Source of the DNA: Geosiphon pyriformis
Lineage: Eukaryota; Glomeromycota; Glomeromycetes; Archaeosporales; Geosiphonaceae
NCBI GenBank assembly: GCA_016748015.1
Contig: JAAOMT010000521.1
Location: 9,613-73,612 of the forward strand
DNA length: 64,000 nt
Direction of reading: 5' to 3'
The notes under the pieces were generated by a model that saw only the letters and a program-made list of their open reading frames with translations, was not told where the DNA came from and did not search any database. The position numbers and the translations under genes are program-made. Below are positions 12,530 to 22,859 of this stretch, piece by piece (the stretch's first letter is position 1; every line of letters starts with the position of its first letter).

Positions 12530-12971
12530 CAATAAAAATACAAACAAAAGATGTACTATATCAAGAAGTGATAATAAAAACATAGAATTAATGGATACAA
12601 CAATTTCCAAGAAACTTTTGTTATTTCTATTTAGAACAACATTTGAATATTCAAAACTTATATATAAATAAAACAAAACAATTATTTAACACAATAATAC
12701 TATAACATCTTGAGCAATTTGTGGGAAAAAACAATCTAACAATACAAGCAAGAGCCATCTATCAATTACAGATTGGATTTTAAGACTGACCAGAAATACT
12801 ATTTAACACAGTAATAAATACAGTTACTACTAATCAAATAGATAAAATGACTAATGCTTAATTTGAAAAATTACAGACCAAAATAACACAAGTGATTCTT
12901 GAAAAAAAAGTTCAAAAAATAATCAAAAAAGAAGAATTAGAAAAGTTCAAAAATTTCAATAGAGTTCAATA
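12530..12971 (+). pseudogene. Element 1 C-terminal Pol fragment after an integrase deletion
   Basis: This Gln/Ile/Lys-rich stretch aligns with the end of element 2's pol region (16870-17480, minus strand), which lies after integrase there. It follows the RNase H end directly, so integrase is missing. I do not recognise a chromodomain or other named fold. The last part is strongly Lys/Glu-rich and probably helical. Confidence 0.6.
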
Positions 12972-12973
12972 TT

Positions 12974-12985
12974 AAAAAAAGGAAA
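12974..12985 (+). other. Polypurine tract of element 1
   Basis: AAAAAAAGGAAA immediately before the 3' LTR, the usual plus-strand primer site. The corresponding sites in elements 2 and 3 are also purine runs followed by ATAA or AATAA. Confidence 0.7.
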
Positions 12986-12988
12986 TAA

Positions 12989-13766
12989 TATTACTCATAA
13001 AAAATAAGAATTATAGTAGTATATATTAGCCAATTAGAAGTAGATGTAATAAAAGAGGAAATTCTAAGATTCCTCTTAGAAAAATTATAGGATTCCAGAA
13101 ATTACAGGATTCTTATACAAAGAATTACAGAATTCCAAAATTTCAGGATTCCTCTCAAGAAATTGCAAGATTCTAGAAATTCTAGAATTCCTGGCAGAAA
13201 GAATAAAAAAATTGAGAAATCTCAAATATATATATATAGCAGTAGTATTAGAAGCAAAAAAATTAGACTTTTTAGTTTAAATTTTATCTAAGCAACCTTC
13301 TAATTCACAAATATTAATAAATAATTATTTGCTATCTCAATCCACTCTACACTATCAATACTTCATATTAATAATGGCCAATACTTAACCACACTGAAAC
13401 AATAACTTTTAATTACAGCTATTGACAGGATACTAACATTTATTATCTTGGCTTATTTTTTTATTTTATTTTTATTTTATTTTTGTTATTCCTTGTTGTT
13501 GACTAATTAATTAAAGATTAAACACTGAGTTATTAATGTCACAAATAGTCTGGTAAAAGACCCAAATAGAAGGGTACAGAGTGAGAATTGGATAGCTTAC
13601 CAGAAAGGCATGACTGCCAAAATAAACTGGCCACTAAGCTAAAGAAAAAAATTGGGATACTTATCACAAAAAAATTATACATTATCTAATCTCTGTTTAT
13701 TATACAAAAAACTCCAATATCATTAAGTAAATTAGCACCAAGTTATACAAATAATTATCTGTAACA
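12989..13766 (+). repeat. 3' LTR of element 1
   Basis: Pairs with 5837-6671 over nearly its full length. It starts TATTAC (from TGTTAC by G-to-A) after the polypurine tract and ends GTAACA. It is about 57 bases shorter than the 5' LTR; one missing block is near 13715-13745. Confidence 0.9.
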
Positions 13767-13859
13767 GTGCATTTAAATATTTAGTTTTTTGTCAATTTGG
13801 TTTTGAAGAAAGTAGTCTCTAATAAACAATTTTTGTATTTGGTTTCAGCAGTTCTTCAT
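13767..13859 (+). pseudogene. LINE copy A ORF2, short piece between two insertions
   Basis: Ninety-three bases that continue the reverse transcriptase C-terminal part. The frame corresponds to copy B 43540-43632, including the KQFLYLVSAVL stretch. It begins at the right-hand duplication of element 1 and ends with TCAT, the left duplication of the solo LTR. Confidence 0.75.
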
Positions 13860-14672
13860 TGTTATGGGAGTGTTTTTTTGGTATATTTTAATTGTTGATC
13901 TCCTATTTTAATTGCAATTAGTTTCTTGTGAGTTTCTCTATTTTATGTGTTGAATATTAATGATAATGTACTGAAGATTTTCTCTTGATGTTGTGATGTA
14001 AGTCTTCTCTTTAATTCTAATTGTCTTTGTATGTTGTGTATTTCTTCTCAGAGGCTAATCTGAAATCTATCTGCTATCTGGAGTCTTCTCTGAGGCTATT
14101 TTTGCAATTGTCTGATGTGTTTTTTTAATCTAAAAACATGTAATGTTAATGGTCTTTTCGTGATTTTTCTAAGTATATAATAAAGCTTTTTCAATTTAAT
14201 TAGTAACTATGTGAATAATCTTGATCAGGAATTATTCTTCCAAAGAGTTCAAAGATGGAATAATAGTTTCATTCGCTAGAGAGAGTATGTAAATTCTATT
14301 GTTAATCTTGTAATTGTGATATTTATTCAATTTATTATTTTTATTAATTCTTTTTGAATAAAATTTTATTTAGATATTTGTTGCTTTGAGTTGAAGCTGT
14401 TTTTTTTCATTATTAAAAACTATTGTATATATATATAATTATTGTTTTACAAAATAATGTTTTGTAATACTCTATTTTTGTTATTTCTAAATAGTGCTTG
14501 CTGCTTTTGCATGATAGTGCTTGCTGCTATTGTAAAATAGTGCTTGCTGCTATTGTACAGTAGTGCTTACTGTTATTTGTAAATTATTTTTTTTATAAAT
14601 TGTTGCTGTGCTATTTCATAATTGGCTAATTTATATTATTTATAATTCCTATTAAATTCTTGTACTGTAACA
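13860..14672 (-). repeat. Solo LTR of the element 3 family, minus orientation
   Basis: 813 bases that begin TGTTAT and end GTAACA. Reverse-complemented, they align with the LTR of element 3 (34321-35149) along most of the length, including the four 23-bp repeat units (starts at 14492, 14515, 14538 and 14561). Left flank TCAT and right flank TTAT (14673-14676) form a 4-bp target duplication with one C-to-T change. No internal sequence is left, which is the usual product of recombination between two LTRs. The LINE reading frame resumes directly after it. Confidence 0.88.
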
Positions 14673-15980
14673 TTATCTAATTATCAATTATAAAACTTAA
14701 TTCAGTTTTATTTCTATTAATTTGTGTAATAAATAAGACATTTTGATTCACAAGGATTTGAAATCCAAATCTGGTTTTCTCTGTAATTTTCCTAATAATG
14801 CATTCCACCACCTTTTTCTATATGGTTTAAAATCTTTTGAACAAATTTAGACTAAGGGCAAATTGGCTTTTGTTGTTTGTTTTGCTAATTTTATTGGGGT
14901 TTTGGGCTATTTATTTGCTCATAGATCACATAATTTTCAGGTTCTCAACTGGCTTTTATATCACCTCTTGCTTTTTCCAGTTTGTATAGGTATTAATCCT
15001 TTGAACAATTTTTTAACTGACATAATCTGCATTTTTCTGGAGTGTAATCTGTTTTTGGATAGTTTTATAACCAATGTTTTTTATTTTTGGAGTGGTACTT
15101 CTATGTCTTTTGTTCTCAGTGTGTTGAAATTTTATAAGTGTGCTTTTTTGCTATGGCAGTATGGAATAGCTTTTACAGAACAGCTTTGTAACTGAAATGA
15201 TATGGTTTTTAATTGGAAAACATTTAAGTAGTAGAAGAAGTTGGACTTACATGGCTCTGTTTCTGAATAGTTCGATTTTTTTGTTTGTTTTCTCAGTAGT
15301 TTGGCTTCTTTTTCTGCTGATTTTTCTCTTTTTAAAAGCACTAGTTTGTTAAACATTCTTAATTCTAGTGAGTTTAAAGTCATTTATAACTATTTGTTGA
15401 ATATTGATGCTGGTCTCTTTTTTGTCTATATGGATAGGTCTCTTTGTGATTTGGAAACTGTTAATATGAAGGCTGGTACAGCTGCTTTTTTTGAAGATAT
15501 TGGTTTGGGTTTGGGTGTTGAGATTTCTGGTTTAGTGTCTTCAACTATGACAGAGTTGCAAATTATTGTGTTAGCACTTGAATGTATGCTGCCTTTCAGT
15601 TTGGTTCACTTCTTCTTAGACAATTAGACTGCTTTAAATGTTTATAAATCAGAATTGAGTTTGTTGTGTCTGGATTTTTAAAACCAGTGCTAGATTAAAC
15701 ATTGCCATATTGTGGGTGTTATTTATGATAGAAATTTAGAAGTCAGCTAATATAAAGTAAAAGAACATTCAAGTGTACCAGACAATGAAGCCACTGATGC
15801 ACTCATGGGGTCTGCTTTCTTCTCTGGTTGGTACCTTCTTTATTGGATTAATAAGCATTTCATTAAGACTGGTAGTGATATTGTTTTTGGTAATTTTAGA
15901 CATTTTGTTTATGACATTTTTTATTCTATTTATTGAGCATACTAGGAGGTTGGCTTTGGTTTTTGAGTTGTAGTAAGCAA
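14673..15980 (+). pseudogene. LINE copy A ORF2, third piece: connection and RNase H
   Basis: Aligns with copy B 43640-44895. 14700-15190 is the region after the reverse transcriptase, and 15415-15800 the RNase H. Visible RNase H residues are MDRS (copy B MDGS), AELQ as TELQ near 15550, LDSQ as LDNQ near 15617, and the HSGIPGN stretch degraded to HSSVPDN near 15765. Thus the first Asp and the Glu survive, with the third motif altered. Stops interrupt at about 15196, 15627 and 15971. It ends at GCAA, the left duplication of element 2. Confidence 0.75.
15977..15980. repeat. Target-site duplication of element 2, left copy (GCAA)
   Basis: GCAA on the left, GTAA at 25834-25837 on the right: one C-to-T change apart. 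The position is exact because both LTR ends (TGTTAC and GTAACA) are clear. Confidence 0.7.
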
Positions 15981-16854
15981 TGTTACAGATAATTATTTGG
16001 GGTCTTAAATCAAATAACAAACCTGTAACTTAGTATTAATAATTGATATAATAGTTATAATCTGAAGGTTTTGGTTATCTGAAGGCTTTGGTTGGAATTT
16101 TTTGTATAATAGACAGAAATTCAAATGTGATTCTCCTTTAGTAATGTTTTAAGTATCAACTCTTGGGTTAAATTGTTTTGTTTTGTTTGTCACTTTCCAA
16201 AATCACAATTCCATTAATTTTTTTCTCAGTGTGGTGGCCAGCAATCTTCTGGTAAGTTATTTTCAAATCTAAATGTTTACTCTTATTTTTAGGTCTTTTA
16301 CCAGTGCTATATTCTAATGTCAGTAACTCAGCACTTAATCCTTAAACAATTAGTATACAACAATAAAGAAAAAAATAAAAGAAAAAAAAGTTTAACAAAG
16401 AAAAATAAGCCAAGACAATTAAGTTAGTATCCTGTCAATAGTTATAATCAAGAGTTATTGTTTCAGTATAGTCAAGTATATGGTACTATTAATATGAAGT
16501 GTTGATAGTAAAAAGTGGATTAAGATAGCAAATAATTATTTATTGATATTTGTGAATTTGAAGATTGCTTAGATGAAATTTAAACTAAGAAGTCTGTCTT
16601 TTCTGCTTTTAGTGTTACTATTATATATATAATTAAAATTCTTTAATTCCTCATTTTTTCATACCTGGAATCCTACAATTCCTTTAAAGAAAATTCTAAA
16701 ATTTTGGAATCTTGCAATTCCTTATATGAGAATTCTAAAATTTTTGGAATTTTGCAATTTCTTTGAGAAGAATTCTAGAATTCCATATTTACTACAGCTA
16801 CTTCTGATTGGCTAATTTATATGCTAATATATTTTTTATATTCTATAAATAATA
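15981..16854 (-). repeat. 3' LTR of element 2
   Basis: 874 bases, aligned with 24967-25833. On the plus strand it starts TGTTAC and ends ATAATA, where the partner has GTAACA (G-to-A and C-to-T on the plus strand). The GAATTC-like degenerate repeats lie at about 16640-16790. Confidence 0.9.
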
Positions 16855-16857
16855 TTA

Positions 16858-16869
16858 TTTTCTTCTTTT
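16858..16869 (-). other. Polypurine tract of element 2
   Basis: AAAAGAAGAAAA on the minus strand, three bases inside the 3' LTR. It corresponds to the purine run before the 3' LTR in elements 1 and 3. Confidence 0.6.
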
Positions 16870-17640
16870 AATATTGAGCTCTGTTGAGATTTCTTAATTC
16901 TAATTCTTCATCTTTGAGTATTTCTTGAATTTTTTTTTCGAGAATTATTTGTGTTATCTTGTTTTGTAATTCTTCAAATTGAACATTGGTTATTTTTTCT
17001 ATTTGGTTAATAGTAATGGAGTCCATTGCTGGATTAAATAAGATTTCTGGTCGGTTTTGAAATCCAACTTGTAATCAATAGATAACTCATGCTTGTATGG
17101 TTAAATTGTTCTTTTTCACAAATTGTTCAAGTTGTTGTAATATTTTTAGATCAAATAATTGCTTTGTTTTATCCATATATAAGTTCTGGATATTTAGATA
17201 TTGTTCCAAGTAGAAATAATAAAAGTTTCTTAGAAATTCTTGTATCCACTACTTCCAAGTTTTTTTGGTTAATTTTTAATATAAGATAACACTTATTGGT
17301 TCTTCTATTGTTAATTTTACTTTTAGAATTATTTTGTTGATAGTGTTTTCTGATTTTTTCTGTATTTTGTATTGGGATATTTTCCTGGTATCTCTGTATC
17401 AAATAATTGATAGTAATTTCTATATTCTGTTGTTGAATTAATTGAAAAAATTGTTGTGTTAACAAGTGAATTTCATCAGTAATTTCTATTTTTCTAATAT
17501 CTTCTATTACATCTACTATGTCTTTATATATTCTTTTGGTCGATCAATTTAATATGTTTGTGTTAATAATGATGATTGGTTCTAGATCTCATGGAATCTT
17601 ATTTGGTTGGATTAGCATTCTTTGTACTTTCAATTGTGGA
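16870..17640 (-). pseudogene. Element 2 C-terminal Pol region, function unknown
   Basis: Region after integrase. 17169-17465 is an open 98-codon piece, rich in Gln, Asn, Lys and Ile, and homologous to 12530-12971 of element 1. Relatives I recall do not help. No chromodomain aromatic cage is visible. The final ~100 residues are Lys/Arg/Glu-rich. Stops occur at about 17166, 17080 and further left. Confidence 0.5.
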
Positions 17641-18640
17641 ATATTACTGGTGAATGATGATGCTATATTGTAATATGATTTTAGTTAATCTCTATATACT
17701 GCTTTGGTTAAGATTTTGTTGTTCAATCTTAATTTATAAGCTCTATTTCTTAGAATTTTTTCTATGTAAAATAGTTCATCCTATTTGGGATCAAATTTTC
17801 TACTCTATTGTTTTTCTTGTGACTTCTGAATATTATCAGCTGCTCTTTACTATTTGTTTTCTAGTGTTTCTATTAAGTTATATGTTTTTCTTAACAATGT
17901 TTTTTGAAAATTGTTTTCTGTTATTAGTTCAGTTAGATATATGCTGACTTCTATTTCTATTGGTAATATTGCTGTTCTACCATATATTAATTCAAATAGT
18001 ATTATTTGTATAGTGTTTGCTTTATTGTTTAATAAGCAAATAATACTAATAGTATAAATAAATTCTATTTATCTTGATTTTTTTGGTTAATTTTAGCAAT
18101 TGTTTTACACAATGTTCTGTTAAATCTTTCAATTAACCTATTTGTTTGTGGATTGTATGATGATAATAATGGTCTTTTAATTCCAAATTTTTGACTTAAT
18201 TCTGTTAGTGTTCTGTTTACAAAGTGAGTTCTTTGATCTGATAGTAGTTTTTTTGAACATCTGTGTTAACAAATTAGATCTTGATGAACAAATTTGGCAA
18301 TGGATTCTGCATCTGCTCTTTGAATAGCTTTGGCTTTTGGCCATTTAGTAAGATAATTCATAACTACTGCAATATATTTGTTTCCTCTGCTGGTTATTGT
18401 TAATGGTCTAACTAAGTCAATCTCAATATGATCAAATGATTGTCTCATTTTAATTGGTTTTAATGGTTTGCTGAATCTGATTTCTTCTCTTTTTTAACAA
18501 GCATCACAATTTTGAACATATTGAATGATGTCTGAATACATTGATAGCCAATAGTATTTTTTTTAATTCTTTCTATAATTGCTTCTTTATGAAAATGTCC
18601 CACTATTAGATTTAAGTACATGTTGAACAATATTGTTTCT
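17640..18640 (-). pseudogene. Element 2 integrase, decayed
   Basis: Enzyme that would insert the cDNA. N-terminal zinc finger: HFH at 18585-18602 and a C-D-A-C pair near 18500, in slightly shifted frames. Catalytic core: the first Asp in DHIEIDLV (about 18410-18440, within the open piece 18266-18448), the second in LLSDQRTHFV (about 18215-18245), and the Glu in LIERFNRTL (about 18110-18145). A GPY/F-like stretch with FYIEKILRNRAYKLR lies near 17730-17800. Thus all three catalytic acidic residues are readable, but stop codons and frameshifts separate them. Confidence 0.8.
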
Positions 18641-18889
18641 TTTTTTGGTTCTGTAATTACTCTAATTAGTTGATTTGGATTTTTTTTGTTTTTTCAGTAA
18701 AATATATTTTAATAATTGATAAAATATTTTGATTGTTGTTTTATGTTATTTTGTTTCTTTTGAGATAATTTTTTCTTGAACTGTTGAGTATTTATATAAA
18801 ACTGGAGTTGTTGATATTATTGTGTGTTCATTTTTTGTTATATTTTTGGGTTGAAATGTTCAGATTTGTTTCATTTGCAACAAACTATC

Positions 18890-20240
18890 AGCATTTCTGT
18901 TTTTTTTCCTTTTTATAGTATACTGTAAAAGTATATGGTGAAAGTGCTATTTTCTATTTTTCATGTTAATTGTCTCTAAATTTTTGCTTCTGAATTGAAG
19001 TCAATTCTTTGTAATTAGTATGCACTTCAAATTTCTGGCTTAAATATTTCTTTTATTTTATAACAGCTCAATAAATTGCTAAGTGTTCTAGTGCTGGTGT
19101 TTCATAGTTTTTTTTGGTTAATATTAAGCTTTGGCTGACATATGTTACTGAATGTTCTTTTTCATCCAGTTTTTTTTGTAATAATACTGCTTTTAATGCT
19201 TGACTTAATGTATTTGTGATAATGATAAATGGTTTGCTATAATTTGAATAGATCAGTATTAGAGCTTAAATAAGCTTTCTTCTTAATATGTCGAAAGCTT
19301 CTTGTTGTGTTTTAGTCTATTCATATTTAACATTTTTGGTTTGTAGATAATGCAGTGGTTGAGTTAGTTTGGAAAAGTTTTTGATAAAGTGATAATAGTA
19401 TCCTGTAAATCCCAAGAATGCTCATAGCTCAGTTAGATTGGTGAGTATTAAAAAGAACTTTACTACTTCAATTTTATTTGGATCTGTTTTAATGCCCTCT
19501 CTGCTTACAACATGTTTCAAAAACTTAAGCTCTGTCTTGCCAAAGAAACACTTGGTTGTATTTAGTTTCAATCCTGCTCTTTTCAGTCTTTTGAACACTT
19601 GCTGGAGATAATGAAAATGATCATCAAATGTTTTTGAGAACACATTGGTGTTATCTAAATACATAACTACTAATTTCTATAGTAGTCTAGTATAAACAAT
19701 TTCCATTAACTATTGAAATGTGGCTGGTGTATTGGTTAAGTCAAATAGCATTATTTCAAATTTGAAATTCTCTTTTCTTGTAATAAATGCCATCTTCTTC
19801 TTATCTTCTGGTTTTATGGCTATTTGTCAGTAACTGTTATCTAGATCCAATGCTAAAAACCATTTTTTTTTCTAAAAGCATTGAATAATTCCTGAATCTG
19901 TGAAATTGGATAACTGTCTTTACGAGTTACACTATTGAGTTTTCTGTAATCTACACAAAAGCAGATTTTTTTATTTTTCATATAGACTAATATTACTGAT
20001 AATAACTATAAGCTTATTAATAACTAAATTAGTCTATTGTTAAGCATTCAATTAATTTCTTAATAAATGATCTCATGGCTGGCTGGTGGTACTTAGTATG
20101 CTCTTTGTTTAATTGGCATTGTATTTCCAGTCTTAATCTGGTGCTGGATTATGTCAGTTTTGCCAAACTCATTTTCACTTGCAAAAATATCAGTTAAATT
20201 GTTGAGTAATATTCTGAGTTGCATACATTAAAGTGGGTCT
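18890..20240 (-). pseudogene. Element 2 reverse transcriptase and RNase H, decayed
   Basis: Reading leftward: the early motifs with the connection to the dUTPase region (20240-20030), the LDLDNSYWQIAIKP stretch (near 19810-19860, catalytic Asp retained), a degraded FGLTN motif, and YLDN at about 19653-19664 instead of YLDD. The open piece 19422-19664 covers the thumb side. RNase H follows at about 19330-18890; KKNYETPALEHLAI near 19080-19120 is the conserved acidic-His helix of gypsy RNase H. The frame is broken by several stops. Confidence 0.82.
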
Positions 20241-20296
20241 AAGTTTTTCATGTTTATTTGTTCTAATTGTTCTGATTAAAACAAATAACATTTGTT

Positions 20297-21075
20297 TCAT
20301 TCATAAATAATTTGTGATATTATGTCAACATATTTACACAGTTGTGGAAAATCTGGAATGAAGTTTGGTGATTGGTTTTTGATTTCAGTGGTTAAATATC
20401 CAATGGTAATTTTTTTTAATATCTCGATAATGTCTTTTGTATTGTTGTAGATAAGAAATTTGATGTGATTGTGGTTCTTAACTGGTATGTATAGATTGAC
20501 AAATTCAATCTCTCTGGATTTACAAAGTGTTGCTTCTGCTTTAAAAATCTGAATCTGATTCTTTATTTTTTTTTCTATGACTAACATGTACTAGTCATAT
20601 GGTGGAATAAAAATTAATTAATAGGTGAAGATAATTTCTCTCTTGTTAATAACTTTTTTTTCTGCCATATTAACTGGTACTTCTATTCTACCCATGAATT
20701 CAAATCCACTAATTTCTTTTGCTGTTATTCTCAATTTCTTTTTTTTTCTTACTGACACTAATTGAGCTATTTTAATCAGAGGCAGAAATATTGACTGTGC
20801 TATCTTTTCATTTGACTTTATAATATATGTCTTTTTTAAGTCATTTTGTAGCATTGCAATAATATTTTTTACATATCCTGTATCAATTATTCTTCTTCTA
20901 ATATTGATTTCTTTTTTTGCTAAACTACTCTTAGATACTAATTAAACCATTGTTGTTGCTGAGATTTTTAGTGTTATTTTGAAATCAATATAGGTGCATG
21001 AATGTAGTTCCAGTTTTATAGCTTCTTTTCTGAGATATTTTAGATTAAATCCTACATTAATATTATGCATACATT
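20297..21075 (-). pseudogene. Element 2 dUTPase and beta-rich domain, decayed
   Basis: Reading leftward: motif 1 as GFNLKYL near 21020-21050; motif 2 as SKSSLAKK (20910-20935), closer to the usual dUTPase motif than in element 3; motif 3 as RRIIDTGYVKN (20865-20900) with the catalytic Asp and Tyr retained; motif 4 as KIAQSIFLPL (20780-20810). Motif 5 is degraded to ISGFEFMGR. The next domain is open at 20297-20587, with FVNLYIPV and a NTKDIIEILK stretch. The stops between 20590 and 20620 mark the domain boundary only by chance. Confidence 0.78.
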
Positions 21076-21349
21076 CAGGCATAATACCTTCATTATTATT
21101 GCTAAACTATTTAAGTTCCTGTTTCTTAGAAAAATTAGAAAGTGTGATATACTGTTCTGAATTTGAATCAAAGTTTGAATCATTGTTATTTTCATTGCCA
21201 TTTTGAACAGAGCAAAAACCATTGTTTTCATCATCATTATTGTCAGAGTTTAAATTGGAGTTAAATGTTGATTCCAATTCTGATACACAACTGCTAATTG
21301 GTTCTTTTTTTTCTGGGATTGTATAGATTATGTATGGTGGTGAATTGTA

Positions 21350-21960
21350 AATAAAGTCATACTCATTACAATATTAAAAATCATATGAAATCAAACAGTG
21401 GTTACATAATCAAGTATTTAGTTATTTTAAACATTGTTCTTGCTTTTCTCTAGTGAGTGCTAGATTTTGATAATGTTTGTGAAATTGTTTTGAGTTCATA
21501 ACATCAAAGATAATATTAAAGTTTGGAGTCCAATTAAATTCTATGAGTTCTGGTGGATTATTTTTTTATTTCTCTTATTTTTTTTTTAATGCATCTTTGA
21601 TTTTTGTGAAAGCCATTTACCAGATTTTATTGTTATTATGTAGACAATTATCTAAGTGTTTTACCATTCTTCTCTAAGCAACGTTTATTGGTGTTCTTTT
21701 GCATACTCAATTATTAATTAAAATCATGTATTGGCACAATTCATTGCACATTTTTCCTCTTCCAAAAATGTTGTTCTATATTCTTTTGTCAAAAAAGATT
21801 TCTCCACAAGCCAGACATGGTTTGTTGTCCCATTTTCCTTGTCACTTAGGTTATTCAAATTATTTAAGAATACATGGACAACAGTAATATTTTGTAGTCA
21901 TTGGCCAGTCCTTATTATTACTACAACATATATTTATTGTTGACAATTTCTTACCACAAT
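21350..21960 (-). pseudogene. Element 2 Cys-rich module, decayed
   Basis: Same module as at 9590-10250 and 37917-38567. Cys pairs can be read leftward from 21955: a CGKK start, CCPC, then GKWDNKPCLACGE near 21800-21840, and GKMCNELCQY near 21735-21765. The spacing C-x2-C repeated, plus the last C-x3-C, is conserved in all three elements. Role unknown; zinc binding is inferred from spacing only. Confidence 0.6.
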
Positions 21961-22239
21961 TGATGCAAATTAACTTGGATCAATAATAATTTGGCTGTGA
22001 TTGAGTAGTAGTAGAGTATGTTGTCCAGTTAGAGATAGTGGCTTGAGTTTCTTTTTTTTCTTTTTTTTTCTTTTCCTTTTTCTTTTCATGTAGGTACCAG
22101 TAGTAGATTGTTGTGGTTAGTGTTAGCCCATGAGACTTGGTAAGCTTCCCAAGTGGGTTTCTTCTCTTTTTTTTTAACTCTATTAGTGGCTGTTTGTTGG
22201 TAGTGATTCTGAAATGACTGCAGGTTGCTGGTACTCAAG

Positions 22240-22830
22240 TGTGTTGGCCATTCTAGCTAAGTTGTAGTTATTGGGTATTTCAGTCAAGCACAATGTTGGT
22301 CTTGAACAGCCAGTTATTATTAATTAGTGCTTGGTACTAGGTGGCTTCTATGATGAGGACTTTGATTAGCACAACAATGTTACTAACTTCAAAGAAGAAG
22401 TTATCAATTTTGTCTATTGGAGTCTTTGTTGCCCTATCAGCAGTAATTATTTGTACACTGGCAGTGTAATCAACTTGGCAACCTAATTGATCCATAAATT
22501 GTTGAGTGATAATGCTGCCAGCTAATCTATTGTTTAAAATCAGTTTAATGAACTGACTATTAACTTTAGTATCTATATATATTGCAGTGATGGGTTTTAA
22601 TTTTAGAGTGGTTTAACTGAATAGTAGCATTTCAACTGGTTTCTCAAATTCAAAAGGAAAGATGGTGGTAAGTAATTTATCTTTAGTTATAATTACTGGT
22701 AGTATGTTGTTAATAAGTGGCTGCTTTTGTTTGGGTTCTAGCTTATTGGGTAAAGTGTCTTCTGGGGTAACTAAAAGACTTAAATAGTTCTGAAAATTTG
22801 GGTTTTGGCTATACTCAATTCCCAAACTTC
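22240..22830 (-). pseudogene. Element 2 retropepsin, inactive
   Basis: 22613-22825 is open and holds the approach to the protease (ends FPFEFEKPVEMLLFS). The active site near 22525-22545 reads LNNRLAGSIIT in place of LDSGSAGSIIT, so the catalytic Asp and the Gly are lost. The later conserved stretch, equivalent to GNDWL in element 3, is readable as NNNWL near 22310-22325. It is inactive. Confidence 0.72.
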
Positions 22831-22859
22831 ACTGCCATAATTCTGCTAACTGCTGAAAT

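Larger units (their letters stand above)
5837..13766 (+). mobile_element. LTR retrotransposon 1 (Ty3/gypsy-like, dUTPase-bearing), decayed, integrase deleted
   Basis: 7.9-kb LTR retrotransposon inserted in ORF2 of LINE copy A. LTRs are 5837-6671 and 12989-13766, starting TGTTAC (TATTAC in the 3' copy) and ending with ATAACA or GTAACA. The order inside is gag, CCHC knuckle, retropepsin, Cys-rich module, dUTPase, beta-rich domain, reverse transcriptase, RNase H, then a C-terminal piece. Compared with element 2 about 1.8 kb is missing around 12520-12535, which removes all of the integrase. Stop codons are spread through every domain. The element shares its LTR type with element 2, not with element 3. 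Confidence 0.88.

Noticed and set aside
15769-16020. Possible protein-coding frame on the minus strand across the end of LINE copy A
   Set aside because: It crosses the exact junction with the element 2 LTR and opposes LINE ORF2; it is a chance frame.
16870-17480. Chromodomain at the end of element 2 Pol
   Set aside because: Position would fit a chromovirus, but I see no aromatic-cage pattern or typical fold; the region is Gln/Lys-rich and stays unnamed.
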